Positions 33,008-41,563 of a stretch of DNA of 64,000 bases are shown here, piece after piece. A model generated the notes under the pieces. The model was not told the DNA's origin and ran no database searches. It worked only from the letters and a program-made list of their open reading frames with translations. A program made the position numbers and the translations under genes. Position 1 is the first letter of the stretch; the number at the start of each line of letters is the position of its first letter. This DNA is from an uncultured Bacteroidales bacterium (GTDB lineage Bacteria > Bacteroidota > Bacteroidia > Bacteroidales > UBA932): positions 1 through 64,000 of the forward strand of contig CAJOKD010000010.1 of the NCBI GenBank assembly GCA_905235085.1, read 5' to 3'.

Positions 33008-35613
33008 TGAAGCTTTGCTATTGCGGAAGCCAGCTGGTCGCCAAGACCTATGGAATAGCCTTCCGAAGAGAAAAAGACCCTGTTGAATGTGTCGGCAAGG
33101 AGTAACCTCGGCATCGAGTGCCCGTTCATCTCCTTCTTTGGAGCTATTCCGAAGCAGACATTGGATGGCAGTTTCTCCGAATATTCCTTCATCCAGTCAA
33201 GTCCGTCCGGAGTGGACAGCAGCAGGATGGGCCTGCCCCAGGCTTCCAGGACTTCCTTGGCCGCAGCCAGGTCGTTGATCGCGTGGACAGAGGGTTCCTG
33301 ACGCGAAGAAAGGAAACAGACCACGAAGTTACCCCTTCCGGTAACCGAAAGTATGGAAACCGGTTCCGCTCCGGGAGTCCTGACAAACCTCGTCTCCGAA
33401 TCGAAATCTCCGATGACGGGAAGCTTGTCTTCCGGAATGGTTATCGTAAGGTCCAGGACCGTGGTTTTGCCTTCGCTGACGGAGAATTGCTGCATCGTGA
33501 CCGGAACGCTGCCGTCGGAAAGACGGTTGCCGCTTACGAGGACATAGTCCCCTTCGTCGAGCGAAGCTCCGTTCTTGAATACGCTGGCCCAGCTCACTCC
33601 TCCTCCCATATCCACCTGGCCCTCGTCGAAGGTCAGGAGCTGAGTCCTGCCCTCTGATATCTTGCTGATGGTGAAATGAGTATAATATCCCGGGTTGGCG
33701 AGTATCTCCGTAAGTGCATAGTTAAGGACAAGCTTCCCGGCAGGGGCCACCGACTGGACCTCGCTGTCGAAATCCACGTCTGTCCAGACTCCGGCATCCT
33801 TATATTGGACCTTTCCGGTGACAGGATCCTTCCTGGCATCGATACCAAGGGTCCTAGCAAGGGAGACGAAGAATATATCCCTGGAACGAGGATCCGCGGT
33901 CCTGGCTTCGTAGACTCCGGCAGGAGACATCGCTATCCTCCAGGCCTTGGTGCTTCCGGTGAGCTTGACGTTATCCCTAACCCACGTGATAAGTTTTTGA
34001 GGATCAGATAGTTCCTTCTGTTCATCGGCTGTGAAGGCCGTGGTCGTGAAGAATGACTTGTAAGGAGTCAGGAACTCGTTCTCGACCCTCGGACAGAGGA
34101 CGGGAGGCATTCCGGAAGCCGAAGTGACGGACATATTGTCCTCGAGGATCTCATCCGTTATGTCGACGAGGTCCTTGTCGGACAACGAACGGAGCAACTC
34201 CAGGGCCTTGGCGTGATCTTCACCCTGATGCCGGTCCAGAAAAGCCTTGACCACCTCGTGGTTGCCTGCGGTCTTGGCCAGGAGATCGTTCACCTCCGTT
34301 CCGTCTGCCTGTACGAAAGTGGCCATATAGGTCTTGCGGACAAGGTCCTCCTGTGCCAGGCGGACATTATTCTCTTTCCTTTGATCCTCAGTCACTTCCG
34401 GAAGCACGACGTGCTCGGGTGGAGGAATGATCATAAGGCTTTGGGCCTCTGCCGGATGAGAATCGGAGATCGTAATACGGACCTCCTTGTCAGTCCCGAA
34501 GGAGACTTTGGAATATCCGTACTTGCCGTCCTTTGATGCCCAGCACAGCATATCTCCCTTTCCGGCAGTAAGAAAGGTCTTCCCGTCCGTTCCGGTGAAT
34601 TTGGAAAGGGCAGGATAGAACTCCGCATAGTTGTAGATCTCGAAGTCCACAAGGGCTCCTTCCACGGCCTTTCCTTCCTCATCCACTACTTCGAAATCCA
34701 CCCTTGCGGTCTCCGCATAGTTGTCTATAAGGTTGATTTCGGTGAAGTTGGGGCCTTCCATCACTTTTTCTTCCGGACCATCGTATTTTCCGAACACCCT
34801 GGTATGCATCAGCAAGGCGCGGCTAGCCGGGGCGTTGAACCAGCCGAGGTTCAATACCGGCTCCGGCTCGCAGGCCCCGAGGAAGTACCAGGTCCCGTCA
34901 GCCCAGGCTTCCACCCAGGCGTGGTTGTCGTCGGTATGCGCCCAGCGCGGAGTATATACCTGCCGGGCAGGTATTCCTACGGCCCTGAGGGCTGCTACGG
35001 TGAAGGTAGCCTCCTCGCCGCAGCGTCCGAACGTGCTCTTGGCGCAGGAGAGAGGAGAAAGGGTCCTGGCGTCCGAAGGCCTGTAAGTCAGCTTTTCGTG
35101 GCACCAGTGGTTCACTTCCAGGATGGCGTCCGGCATCGACAAGCCGTCGAGACGAGGTTTAAGCTCGCGGTAGAAAGCCACGCGGGAAGTATCCAGATTC
35201 TCGTTGTTGACCCTGACCGGAAGTACGAAATGACGGAATATCCTTTCCGGGACATCCCAGCCCATCTCCTCTCGGGCAAGGAAAGAACTCCTTACGTTCT
35301 GGAGGAAATAATCGGCCGTGTAGTCGGTCAGGTCCGCAAGCGGCATATATGCATAGAGGAACTCCAGGGCCTCCAGCTCCGCCGTAGTGAGGTAGCAGTC
35401 CTTAACATAGCCGTAGTTGCAGGTGATACACCTGTTTCCGTAGTCTATGTCCAGGGTAAGCGGGGAGACCTCTTCCATCCTGGAACGGAGGTCATCCTCT
35501 ACCTGGCTTCGGTAAGCGGAGTCGGATATGAAATGGTGTACCTCGCAAGAGGACAGGACAGCGATTGCGCAGACTGTTGCTGCAAGGATCCTGTATAGGA
35601 TGGTTTTATGCAT
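33004..35613 (-). CDS. Transglutaminase-domain lipoprotein
   Basis: 869 residues with a lipoprotein signal (ILAATVCAIAVLSSC, Cys near 23). The transglutaminase-like core lies at about 175-275: FGRCGEEATFTVAALRAVGIPARQ holds the Cys, DNHAWVEAW the His, and the third position falls in FLGACEPEP, where Glu replaces the more usual Asp. Beta-sandwich regions follow (VDFEVVDEEGKAVEGALVDF near 310) and the C-terminus (about 720-869) resembles a thioredoxin-like fold without a CxxC (VVCFLSSRQEPS). It is the first gene of the five-gene operon with the SGNH and MBOAT genes. It may be a surface protease or cross-linking enzyme; substrate unknown. Confidence 0.85.
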   Translation of the reverse strand: MHKTILYRILAATVCAIAVLSSCEVHHFISDSAYRSQVEDDLRSRMEEVSPLTLDIDYGNRCITCNYGYVKDCYLTTAELEALEFLYAYMPLADLTDYTADYFLQNVRSSFLAREEMGWDVPERIFRHFVLPVRVNNENLDTSRVAFYRELKPRLDGLSMPDAILEVNHWCHEKLTYRPSDARTLSPLSCAKSTFGRCGEEATFTVAALRAVGIPARQVYTPRWAHTDDNHAWVEAWADGTWYFLGACEPEPVLNLGWFNAPASRALLMHTRVFGKYDGPEEKVMEGPNFTEINLIDNYAETARVDFEVVDEEGKAVEGALVDFEIYNYAEFYPALSKFTGTDGKTFLTAGKGDMLCWASKDGKYGYSKVSFGTDKEVRITISDSHPAEAQSLMIIPPPEHVVLPEVTEDQRKENNVRLAQEDLVRKTYMATFVQADGTEVNDLLAKTAGNHEVVKAFLDRHQGEDHAKALELLRSLSDKDLVDITDEILEDNMSVTSASGMPPVLCPRVENEFLTPYKSFFTTTAFTADEQKELSDPQKLITWVRDNVKLTGSTKAWRIAMSPAGVYEARTADPRSRDIFFVSLARTLGIDARKDPVTGKVQYKDAGVWTDVDFDSEVQSVAPAGKLVLNYALTEILANPGYYTHFTISKISEGRTQLLTFDEGQVDMGGGVSWASVFKNGASLDEGDYVLVSGNRLSDGSVPVTMQQFSVSEGKTTVLDLTITIPEDKLPVIGDFDSETRFVRTPGAEPVSILSVTGRGNFVVCFLSSRQEPSVHAINDLAAAKEVLEAWGRPILLLSTPDGLDWMKEYSEKLPSNVCFGIAPKKEMNGHSMPRLLLADTFNRVFFSSEGYSIGLGDQLASAIAKLQ

Positions 35614-35639
35614 ATATTCAGACCGGTTGCATTATAAAG

Positions 35640-35666
35640 AGGGCCGACCCTGCCAGAGCCGGCCCT
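35640..35666 (-). terminator. Terminator after the EF-G2-like gene
   Basis: The arms agggccg (35640-35646) and cggccct (35660-35666) pair perfectly. On the minus strand the hairpin is followed by CTTTATAAT. It lies 19 bases after the EF-G2 stop and 26 bases before the operon start at 35613, so any promoter of that operon must overlap it. Confidence 0.65.
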
Positions 35667-35685
35667 TCCGTGTATGTCAAGAAGA

Positions 35686-37839
35686 TTAGTCCTCTTCCTG
35701 TTCCTGGGCGGCGTACTCGGCCAGAAGCTTGGTCTGTACGTCTGCAGGGACCGGCTGGTAATCAGCGAACTTCATAGAGAAGGTAGCTGCACCTCCGGTG
35801 AGAGAGCTCAGGGTGGTGGAATACCTGTAGAGCTCTGCGAGCGGAACGCGTGCGTGGAGGATGGTGAATCCCCTGTCCATATCCTGGTTCATAATCATAC
35901 CACGACGACCGTTGAGGTCGGACATACAAGGACCCACATACTCGTTAGGAGTCATAATGTCAACGTTATAGATAGGCTCGAGGATCTTCGGGCCAGCGTT
36001 GCGGAATGCCTCCTTGAAGGCGTTGCGGCCGGCGATGATGAAGGCGATTTCCTTGGAATCCACCGGGTGCATCTTACCATCGTAGACATATACCCTGATG
36101 TCGCGGGCATAGGATCCGGTAAGAGGACCTTCAGTCATCTTGTCGTTGATACCCTTGAGGATAGCTGGCATAAAGCCGAGGTCGATGGCTCCACCGACGA
36201 CGCAGTTGATGAACTCCAGCTTGCCGCCCCATTCGAGGTCGTAGCTTTCCTGTGACTTGACGTTGAGGATGGTCTCCTTGCCGCCGATCATAAACTTGTT
36301 GCCAGCAGGCTCTCCTTCGACGTAAGGGCAGACGAGAAGATGGACTTCTCCGAACTGACCGGCGCCTCCGGACTGCTTCTTGTGACGGTACTGGGCCGTA
36401 GCCACCTTGGTGATGGTCTCACGGTAAGGAACCTTAGGAGCGATGAACTCGACATTGAGCTTGTATTCATTGGTGAGCTTCCACTTGACAAGGTTGATGG
36501 CCTGCTCGCCCTGTCCGCTCAGGATGGTCTGGCGGAGTTCCTTGGAATACTCGACATTGACGGTAGGATCGAGAGCGGCAATCTTGTTGAGGGCCTCTCC
36601 GACCTTTGCCTCGTCGTTCTTGTCGGCAGCCTTGACGGCGCAGCGGTACTTGGCATCAGGGAAGATCATATGCTCGATTGCATCCTGTCCAGGAGCTGCG
36701 AGCGTAACGTCGGTCTTGCCAGCCTTGAGCTTCATAACGCAACCGATGTCGCCTGCGCAAATCTTGGAAACCTTCTCCTTCTTGTCTCCTGCGACAGCAT
36801 AGATAGCGGAAAGGCGCTCTCCGTTGCCGGTCTCAGGATTCACGAGGTCGGCACCCTCAGTGAGGGTTCCGCTCATCACCTTGAAATAAGAAACCTCTCC
36901 GAGATGCTGCTCGACGGAAGTCTTGTAGATGAAGATGCTGACCGGGCCTGCAGGGTCGCACTTGACCTCGTCGCCGGAGATAGTCTTGGAAACCTGGCCT
37001 TCAGGAGACGGAGTGACGTTGATAATGAACTCCATAAGCCTCTTGACACCGATATCCTTCTTTGCGGAGAGGCAGAATACAGGCATAACCTCGCCCTTGG
37101 CGAAACCTGCACTCAGGCCTGCGCGGACTTCCTCGATGGAAAGCTCCATCGTCTCGAAGTACTTCTCCATAAGAGCGTCGTCGCCCTCGGCAGCCTTCTC
37201 GACGAGTTCCATATGCATAGTCTCGGCCTCATCGGCGTACTCTGCAGGAATCTCAAGTTCTTCACGGGTACCGTTCTCGTCCTTGAAGCGATAGTACTTC
37301 ATAGTGAGGACATCGATGAATCCGTTGAATCCGAGTCCCGGGTTCACAGGGAACTGGACGAAGACGACCTTCTTTCCGAAAGCCTCCTTGAGGGTGTCAC
37401 GGCTGTGCTCCCAGTTGGCCTTCTCGGTATCCAGCTGGTTGACGGCCACCATCACAGGCTTGTTGTACTGCTCTGCGTAGCGGGCGAAGATCTCTGAGCC
37501 TACCTCTACACCCTGCTGGGCGTTGATAAGGAGGACTGCAGACTCGCAGACCTTGAATGCCGAAAGGGCACCACCGCAGAAGTCGTCCGAACCAGGAGCG
37601 TCGATCACGTTGATCTTGTTGTTCATAAACTCAGCGTAGAGCGGAGTTGCATAAACTGACTTCTGGTTTGTCTGCTCGAACTCGGTATTGTCGGAAACAG
37701 TGTTCTTTCCTTCCACCGTACCTCTGCGTTCGATCACTTTGCCCTCGTAGAGCATAGCTTCTGACAACGTGGTCTTTCCGGACTTTGCGCTACCGATCAA
37801 AACCACATTGCGAATGTCTTTTGATGAATATTCTTTCAT
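35686..37839 (-). CDS. EF-G2-like translation factor lacking the switch II histidine
   Basis: 717 residues, full EF-G architecture (G domain with insert, domains II-V). P-loop: VVLIGSAKSGKTTLSEAM. The G3 box reads DAPGSDDF where canonical EF-G has DTPGHVDF, so the catalytic histidine is replaced by Ser. G4 is NQLD, not NKxD. Domain IV retains the GGAGQFGEVHLLVCPY and DLEWGGKLEFINCVVGG segments. Bacteroides species carry a second EF-G (EF-G2) reported to support translocation without GTP hydrolysis and to matter in gut colonisation under starvation; this sequence fits that class. It acts on the ribosome. It has its own consensus promoter (37892-37923) and terminator. Confidence 0.9.
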   Translation of the reverse strand: MKEYSSKDIRNVVLIGSAKSGKTTLSEAMLYEGKVIERRGTVEGKNTVSDNTEFEQTNQKSVYATPLYAEFMNNKINVIDAPGSDDFCGGALSAFKVCESAVLLINAQQGVEVGSEIFARYAEQYNKPVMVAVNQLDTEKANWEHSRDTLKEAFGKKVVFVQFPVNPGLGFNGFIDVLTMKYYRFKDENGTREELEIPAEYADEAETMHMELVEKAAEGDDALMEKYFETMELSIEEVRAGLSAGFAKGEVMPVFCLSAKKDIGVKRLMEFIINVTPSPEGQVSKTISGDEVKCDPAGPVSIFIYKTSVEQHLGEVSYFKVMSGTLTEGADLVNPETGNGERLSAIYAVAGDKKEKVSKICAGDIGCVMKLKAGKTDVTLAAPGQDAIEHMIFPDAKYRCAVKAADKNDEAKVGEALNKIAALDPTVNVEYSKELRQTILSGQGEQAINLVKWKLTNEYKLNVEFIAPKVPYRETITKVATAQYRHKKQSGGAGQFGEVHLLVCPYVEGEPAGNKFMIGGKETILNVKSQESYDLEWGGKLEFINCVVGGAIDLGFMPAILKGINDKMTEGPLTGSYARDIRVYVYDGKMHPVDSKEIAFIIAGRNAFKEAFRNAGPKILEPIYNVDIMTPNEYVGPCMSDLNGRRGMIMNQDMDRGFTILHARVPLAELYRYSTTLSSLTGGAATFSMKFADYQPVPADVQTKLLAEYAAQEQEED

Positions 37840-37891
37840 TTCTATAAGTTATTAATTATGAACAATTCGAATACAAATGAGCATAACTGGG

Positions 37892-37923
37892 CAAAAGTAG
37901 TAAAAAAATGGCCCACTACCAAA
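37892..37923 (-). promoter_or_regulatory. Promoter of the EF-G2-like gene
   Basis: On the minus strand TTTG (37923-37920) and TACTTTTG (37899-37892) are 20 bases apart. The predicted leader is about 45 bases long before the ATG at 37839. Canonical Bacteroidota -33/-7 form. Confidence 0.7.
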
Positions 37924-37929
37924 ATAAAG

Positions 37930-38130
37930 TCATACGACCTCATCCTGCTCCAGATACAGATCCACCAGGTCCTGTCCGCTGTATCCCAATTCTTCGACTA
38001 GACTCTCGTCCAGGGCGACGGGATCCGCACCGATCCTCAGGCAGATTCCCAGGAAGTCGTAGTCCCGGTATAACTTTTCCTCATTCATCGCGCGCTCGAA
38101 AGCCGCATAGTATTTTTCTGTCTTTTCCAT
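37930..38130 (-). CDS. Small conserved-looking protein of unknown function
   Basis: 66 residues, acidic, no signal peptide or membrane segment. It starts MEKTEKYYAAFERAMNEEKL, continues DFLGICLRIGADPVALDESL, and ends in an acidic tail. The pattern LCxRIGxxPxxLDExLxxELGYSG is typical of small cytosolic Bacteroidota proteins, but I cannot name a family. The stop codon lies seven bases before the -33 box of the EF-G2 promoter. Codon use looks normal, which favours a real gene. Confidence 0.65.
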   Translation of the reverse strand: MEKTEKYYAAFERAMNEEKLYRDYDFLGICLRIGADPVALDESLVEELGYSGQDLVDLYLEQDEVV

Positions 38131-38281
38131 TTTGCTTGAGTTTCCGGCAAGTTAAGAAACTCCACTGTAAAGTTACCGGTCCTGCGCAATGTTTCAGGGG
38201 GAATCTTCCCGGAATAACAACTTTTTTATCAAAAATCTGTGTTTTTTATAACCTGTAGTTTGTAATATAAACTTATAGTTG

Positions 38282-38313
38282 TTGTTAACCAAGACGATAT
38301 ATCAGTATTTTTG
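38282..38313 (+). promoter_or_regulatory. Promoter of the XRE regulator gene
   Basis: TTG (38282-38284) and TATTTTTG (38306-38313) are 21 bases apart, matching the -33/-7 type. The start codon at 38341 follows after a leader of about 20 bases, which supports the downstream ATG over one at 38311. Confidence 0.6.
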
Positions 38314-38340
38314 AGTCGATGCAAACAACGGGCTTTCGAG

Positions 38341-38727
38341 ATGGCTGAAATCATTGAATTGGACGACCGCGTAATGGGGGAAAACCTCCGGAAGGCAAGG
38401 ACGGCCCGGGGATTGACCCAGGCCGAAATCGCCGAGCGGGTGAATATCTCGCTGACCGCCTACCAGAAAATAGAATCCGGAAAGACACGGATCATAAACA
38501 AGAACTACGAAAAATGCGCGGAAGTACTCGGCATCACTCTCATCGAACTCGTCAACGGATTCATACCCATCAAGGATTCGGTTGCGGTATTGGACGATGT
38601 CCGGGAGGAATACCTGTCAAAGATCGACCAGCTGTCGGACAAGGTGGCTTCCCTGGAAGACTCCCTCCGCGACAAAGAGAAACTCATCTATACGCAGGAA
38701 CTCCTGATAGAGCATCTCCAGAAATAA
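38341..38727 (+). CDS. XRE-family transcriptional regulator with C-terminal coiled coil
   Basis: 128 residues from ATG 38341. The HTH is at about 14-70: GENLRKARTARGLTQAEIAERVNI then SLTAYQKIESGKTRI. A conserved connector (VLGITLIELVNGF) leads to a C-terminal coiled coil (about 88-128: LSKIDQLSDKVASLEDSLRD, KEKLIYTQELLIEHLQK), probably for dimerisation. This is the layout of many small single-gene Bacteroidota regulators. The next gene (rnhB) begins 35 bases downstream, so both may share a transcript. Targets unknown. Confidence 0.82.
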   Translation: MAEIIELDDRVMGENLRKARTARGLTQAEIAERVNISLTAYQKIESGKTRIINKNYEKCAEVLGITLIELVNGFIPIKDSVAVLDDVREEYLSKIDQLSDKVASLEDSLRDKEKLIYTQELLIEHLQK

Positions 38728-38761
38728 TTTGTTTAACTTTGTGGCATACTCATTCATAGAA

Positions 38762-39385
38762 ATGATGCCACGGGAAATCCATCTTCTTCCATACCTTGAA
38801 GCCGGAAGGCTCGAAGCCGGCTGCGACGAAGCCGGAAGAGGTCCGCTTGCCGGACCGGTATTCGCAGCCGCTGTAATCCTTCCCGAAGGCTTCAGCCATC
38901 CTCTCCTGAACGATTCGAAGAAGATGAGCGAAAAGGACAGGGAAATACTCCGGCCGGTGATCGAGAAGGAAGCCCTCGCCTGGGCAGTCGAGGCGGTCAG
39001 CCCCGAGGAAATCGATTCGCTCAACATCCTGTGGGCTTCCGTGACCGGAATGCAGAGGGCCGTCAGGAAGCTGTCGGTCAAACCGGACTTCCTGCTCATC
39101 GACGGCAACAAGTTCAGGCCTTTCGACGGATATTCCTTCAACAGGTACCGCACCGTGGTACACGGAGATGCCACCTATACTTCCATAGCGGCAGCCTCCG
39201 TCCTTGCCAAGACCTGGAGGGACGAGCATATGCGCGCTCTTGCCAGGGAATACCCGCAGTACGGCTGGGAACACAATATGGGATATCCAACCAAGGAACA
39301 TATTGAGGCTATAAGGAAATATGGCCTCACTCCCCACCACCGCCGCTCTTTCCATCCGAAAGAGCTGGAGCCGACCTTATTCTAA
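38762..39385 (+). CDS. rnhB: Ribonuclease HII
   Basis: 207 residues from ATG 38762 (a second ATG follows directly at 38765). The RNase HII motif AGCDEAGRGPLAGPVFAAAVIL sets the first catalytic Asp-Glu pair near residue 22; later KPDFLLIDGNKFRPF provides the third acidic residue, and YTSIAAASVLAKTWRD with the C-terminal YGWEHNMGYPTKEH and HHRRSFHP complete the family pattern. It removes ribonucleotides and RNA primers from DNA in the cytoplasm. It lies between the XRE regulator and the S46 peptidase and is likely co-transcribed with the regulator. Confidence 0.93.
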   Translation: MMPREIHLLPYLEAGRLEAGCDEAGRGPLAGPVFAAAVILPEGFSHPLLNDSKKMSEKDREILRPVIEKEALAWAVEAVSPEEIDSLNILWASVTGMQRAVRKLSVKPDFLLIDGNKFRPFDGYSFNRYRTVVHGDATYTSIAAASVLAKTWRDEHMRALAREYPQYGWEHNMGYPTKEHIEAIRKYGLTPHHRRSFHPKELEPTLF

Positions 39386-39460
39386 GGTTTCAGGAGGATA
39401 TTCTTTATGCAAAAAGACTATATTTGTACAAATCTGCAGCAAATGCAATAAACCAAGAAT

Positions 39461-41563
39461 ATGAAAAAGATCCTATGTACTATCGCCGCCGCCCTGCTCC
39501 TTGCTGGTTCGGCAATGGCAGACGAAGGAATGTGGCTCCTGCCGCTTCTTGAAAAATTGAACGGCGGCACTATGAAAAGCCTGGGATGCAGGCTGACCGC
39601 CGACCAGATCTACAGCGCCAACCATTCTTCCATAAAGGATGCGATCGTCATCTTCGGAAATGGTTGCACCGGAGAGATGATTTCCAGCAAAGGTCTGCTC
39701 GTAACCAACCACCACTGTGGCTACAGCTCTATCCAGAGACTTTCTTCCGACGAGCACAATTACCTCGAGGATGGATACTGGGCTATGAATACAAGCGAAG
39801 AAATCCCGGTTTCGGGCCTTTCTGTCAGGTTCCTGGTCAGCATCACCGATGTGACCGGCCCGGTTGAATCCGCAGCAGACCCTGATGCGGTGAAGAAAAC
39901 CCTCGCGGAGGAAGCGGTTGCGAACAACAAGGGCTGCACTGCAAACGTTTACAGCTTCTACAACGACAACCTCTACTATCTGATTGTCTATAAGACCTAT
40001 ACCGACATCAGGTTTGTCGGCGCACCTCCGGCATCCGTAGGAAAGTTCGGCGGTGAGACCGACAACTGGATGTGGCCACGCCACACCGGAGACTTCTCGA
40101 TGTTCAGGGTATATGCCGGCAGGGACAACGAGCCGGCCGAATATTCGGAGAGCAACAAGCCTTACACCCCTGCACACAGCCTTCCTATATCCCTCAAGGG
40201 AATCAACGAAGGCGACTTCACCTTCATTATGGGATACCCGGGCGGCACACAGAGGTTCCAGACCGAAGCCCAGCTCGAGCAAATGCTCGCCCTCCAGGAC
40301 ATCTCCATCGGAGCCAGGACCCTGCGTCAGGACATTATGTGGAAGTGGATGGAAAAGAGTCCTTCCATCAGGCTCAAGTATGCCAACAAGTACGCCAGCT
40401 CGGCAAACGGTTGGAAGAAATGGCAGGGTGAAAAGCTTGCCTTCGACAACCTCGGCATCATCGCAAAGGAACACGAAAAGGAAGCAGCTTTCCAGAAATG
40501 GATCGGAAAGAACAAGACTCGCACCCAGAAATACGGCACCGCCCTCCAGGACATAGCTGAAGGAGTTGCTGCCTCGGCGGAGGTCGAAAAGGATATCCAG
40601 CTGCTCGGCGAGACCCTGTTCAACATTGAGATCATCGGATTAGGAGCCAATCTCTCCAACATCTGGACGAGGGAGCTCAGGGCCGGAAATGATTCTGTAA
40701 CAGCTTTGAATAATGCACTGAAAGTCCTTGAAAGAGCATACAAGGACTACTACGAGCCACTTGACAGGGAAGAAGCGGCCGCTTTGCTGAAGTATTACCG
40801 CTCGAAGGCGAAGCCGGAGAACTATCTACAGGGTATTTCCGACGATTTCGCCACGATGGATATCGACAAATACGTAGCCGACCTTTATTCCAATACAGTT
40901 TTCTCTTCCTACGACAAGGTGAAGGAAGCCATCGAGGAAGGAGGGATGGAGGCCATACGCCAGGATCCGGCCAGCACCTTGATGGCATCCATATTCATGG
41001 CATATTCCAAGCTTGCCATGGCATCCGGTGCGGGCGACGACAAGGTCGACCAGGGCTCCAAGGCTTACACCGCCGGCTTGCTGGAGTGGCAGAAAGGCAA
41101 GGCTACCTATCCTGACGCCAACTTCACTATGAGGCTCACCTACGGAACCGTGAAATCATATTCCCCGAAGGATGCCTTGACTTACCGCTACTACTCGACC
41201 ATCTACGGCGTGATGGAAAAGGAAGATCCGGACAATTACGAGTTCCGCGTTCCGGAGAAGCTCAAGCAGCTCTACCTCAAGCACGACTACGGCCAGTATG
41301 CAATGGCTGACGGGAACCTGCCTTGCTGCTTCCTGACCAACAACGACATCACCGGAGGTAACTCCGGAAGCCCGGTGATGAATGCCGACGGCCATCTCAT
41401 CGGCCTGGCCTTCGACGGAAACTGGGAATCTATGTCCAGCGACGTGATGTTCGAGCCTGACCTGCAGAGGTGCATCTGCGTAGACATCCGCTACGTCCTG
41501 TTTATGATGGACAAGTTCGGCGGCGCAGGTTACCTTCTCAAGGAAATGAATATCGTTAAGTAA
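39461..41563 (+). CDS. S46-family dipeptidyl-peptidase, DPP7-type
   Basis: 700 residues, signal peptide MKKILCTIAAALLLAGSAMA. Chymotrypsin-like catalytic residues: His in VTNHHCGYSSI (near 85), Asp in the region around 220, Ser in TGGNSGSPVMNADGHLIGL (near 640-650). The segment LAFDGNWESMSSD contains Gly at the position that is Arg in DPP11; DPP11 needs that Arg for Asp/Glu at P1, so this enzyme is predicted to prefer hydrophobic P1 residues like DPP7. A helical domain (about 280-560) caps the active site and binds the peptide N-terminus. It acts in the periplasm on oligopeptides, typical of amino-acid-fermenting Bacteroidota. A TATATTTG box at 39419-39426 is a probable -7 element. Confidence 0.92.
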   Translation: MKKILCTIAAALLLAGSAMADEGMWLLPLLEKLNGGTMKSLGCRLTADQIYSANHSSIKDAIVIFGNGCTGEMISSKGLLVTNHHCGYSSIQRLSSDEHNYLEDGYWAMNTSEEIPVSGLSVRFLVSITDVTGPVESAADPDAVKKTLAEEAVANNKGCTANVYSFYNDNLYYLIVYKTYTDIRFVGAPPASVGKFGGETDNWMWPRHTGDFSMFRVYAGRDNEPAEYSESNKPYTPAHSLPISLKGINEGDFTFIMGYPGGTQRFQTEAQLEQMLALQDISIGARTLRQDIMWKWMEKSPSIRLKYANKYASSANGWKKWQGEKLAFDNLGIIAKEHEKEAAFQKWIGKNKTRTQKYGTALQDIAEGVAASAEVEKDIQLLGETLFNIEIIGLGANLSNIWTRELRAGNDSVTALNNALKVLERAYKDYYEPLDREEAAALLKYYRSKAKPENYLQGISDDFATMDIDKYVADLYSNTVFSSYDKVKEAIEEGGMEAIRQDPASTLMASIFMAYSKLAMASGAGDDKVDQGSKAYTAGLLEWQKGKATYPDANFTMRLTYGTVKSYSPKDALTYRYYSTIYGVMEKEDPDNYEFRVPEKLKQLYLKHDYGQYAMADGNLPCCFLTNNDITGGNSGSPVMNADGHLIGLAFDGNWESMSSDVMFEPDLQRCICVDIRYVLFMMDKFGGAGYLLKEMNIVK

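Noticed and set aside
36340..37497. 385-codon frame opposite the EF-G2-like gene
   Set aside because: Leu/Asp/Val-rich complement of a highly expressed gene; no start context or family motif.
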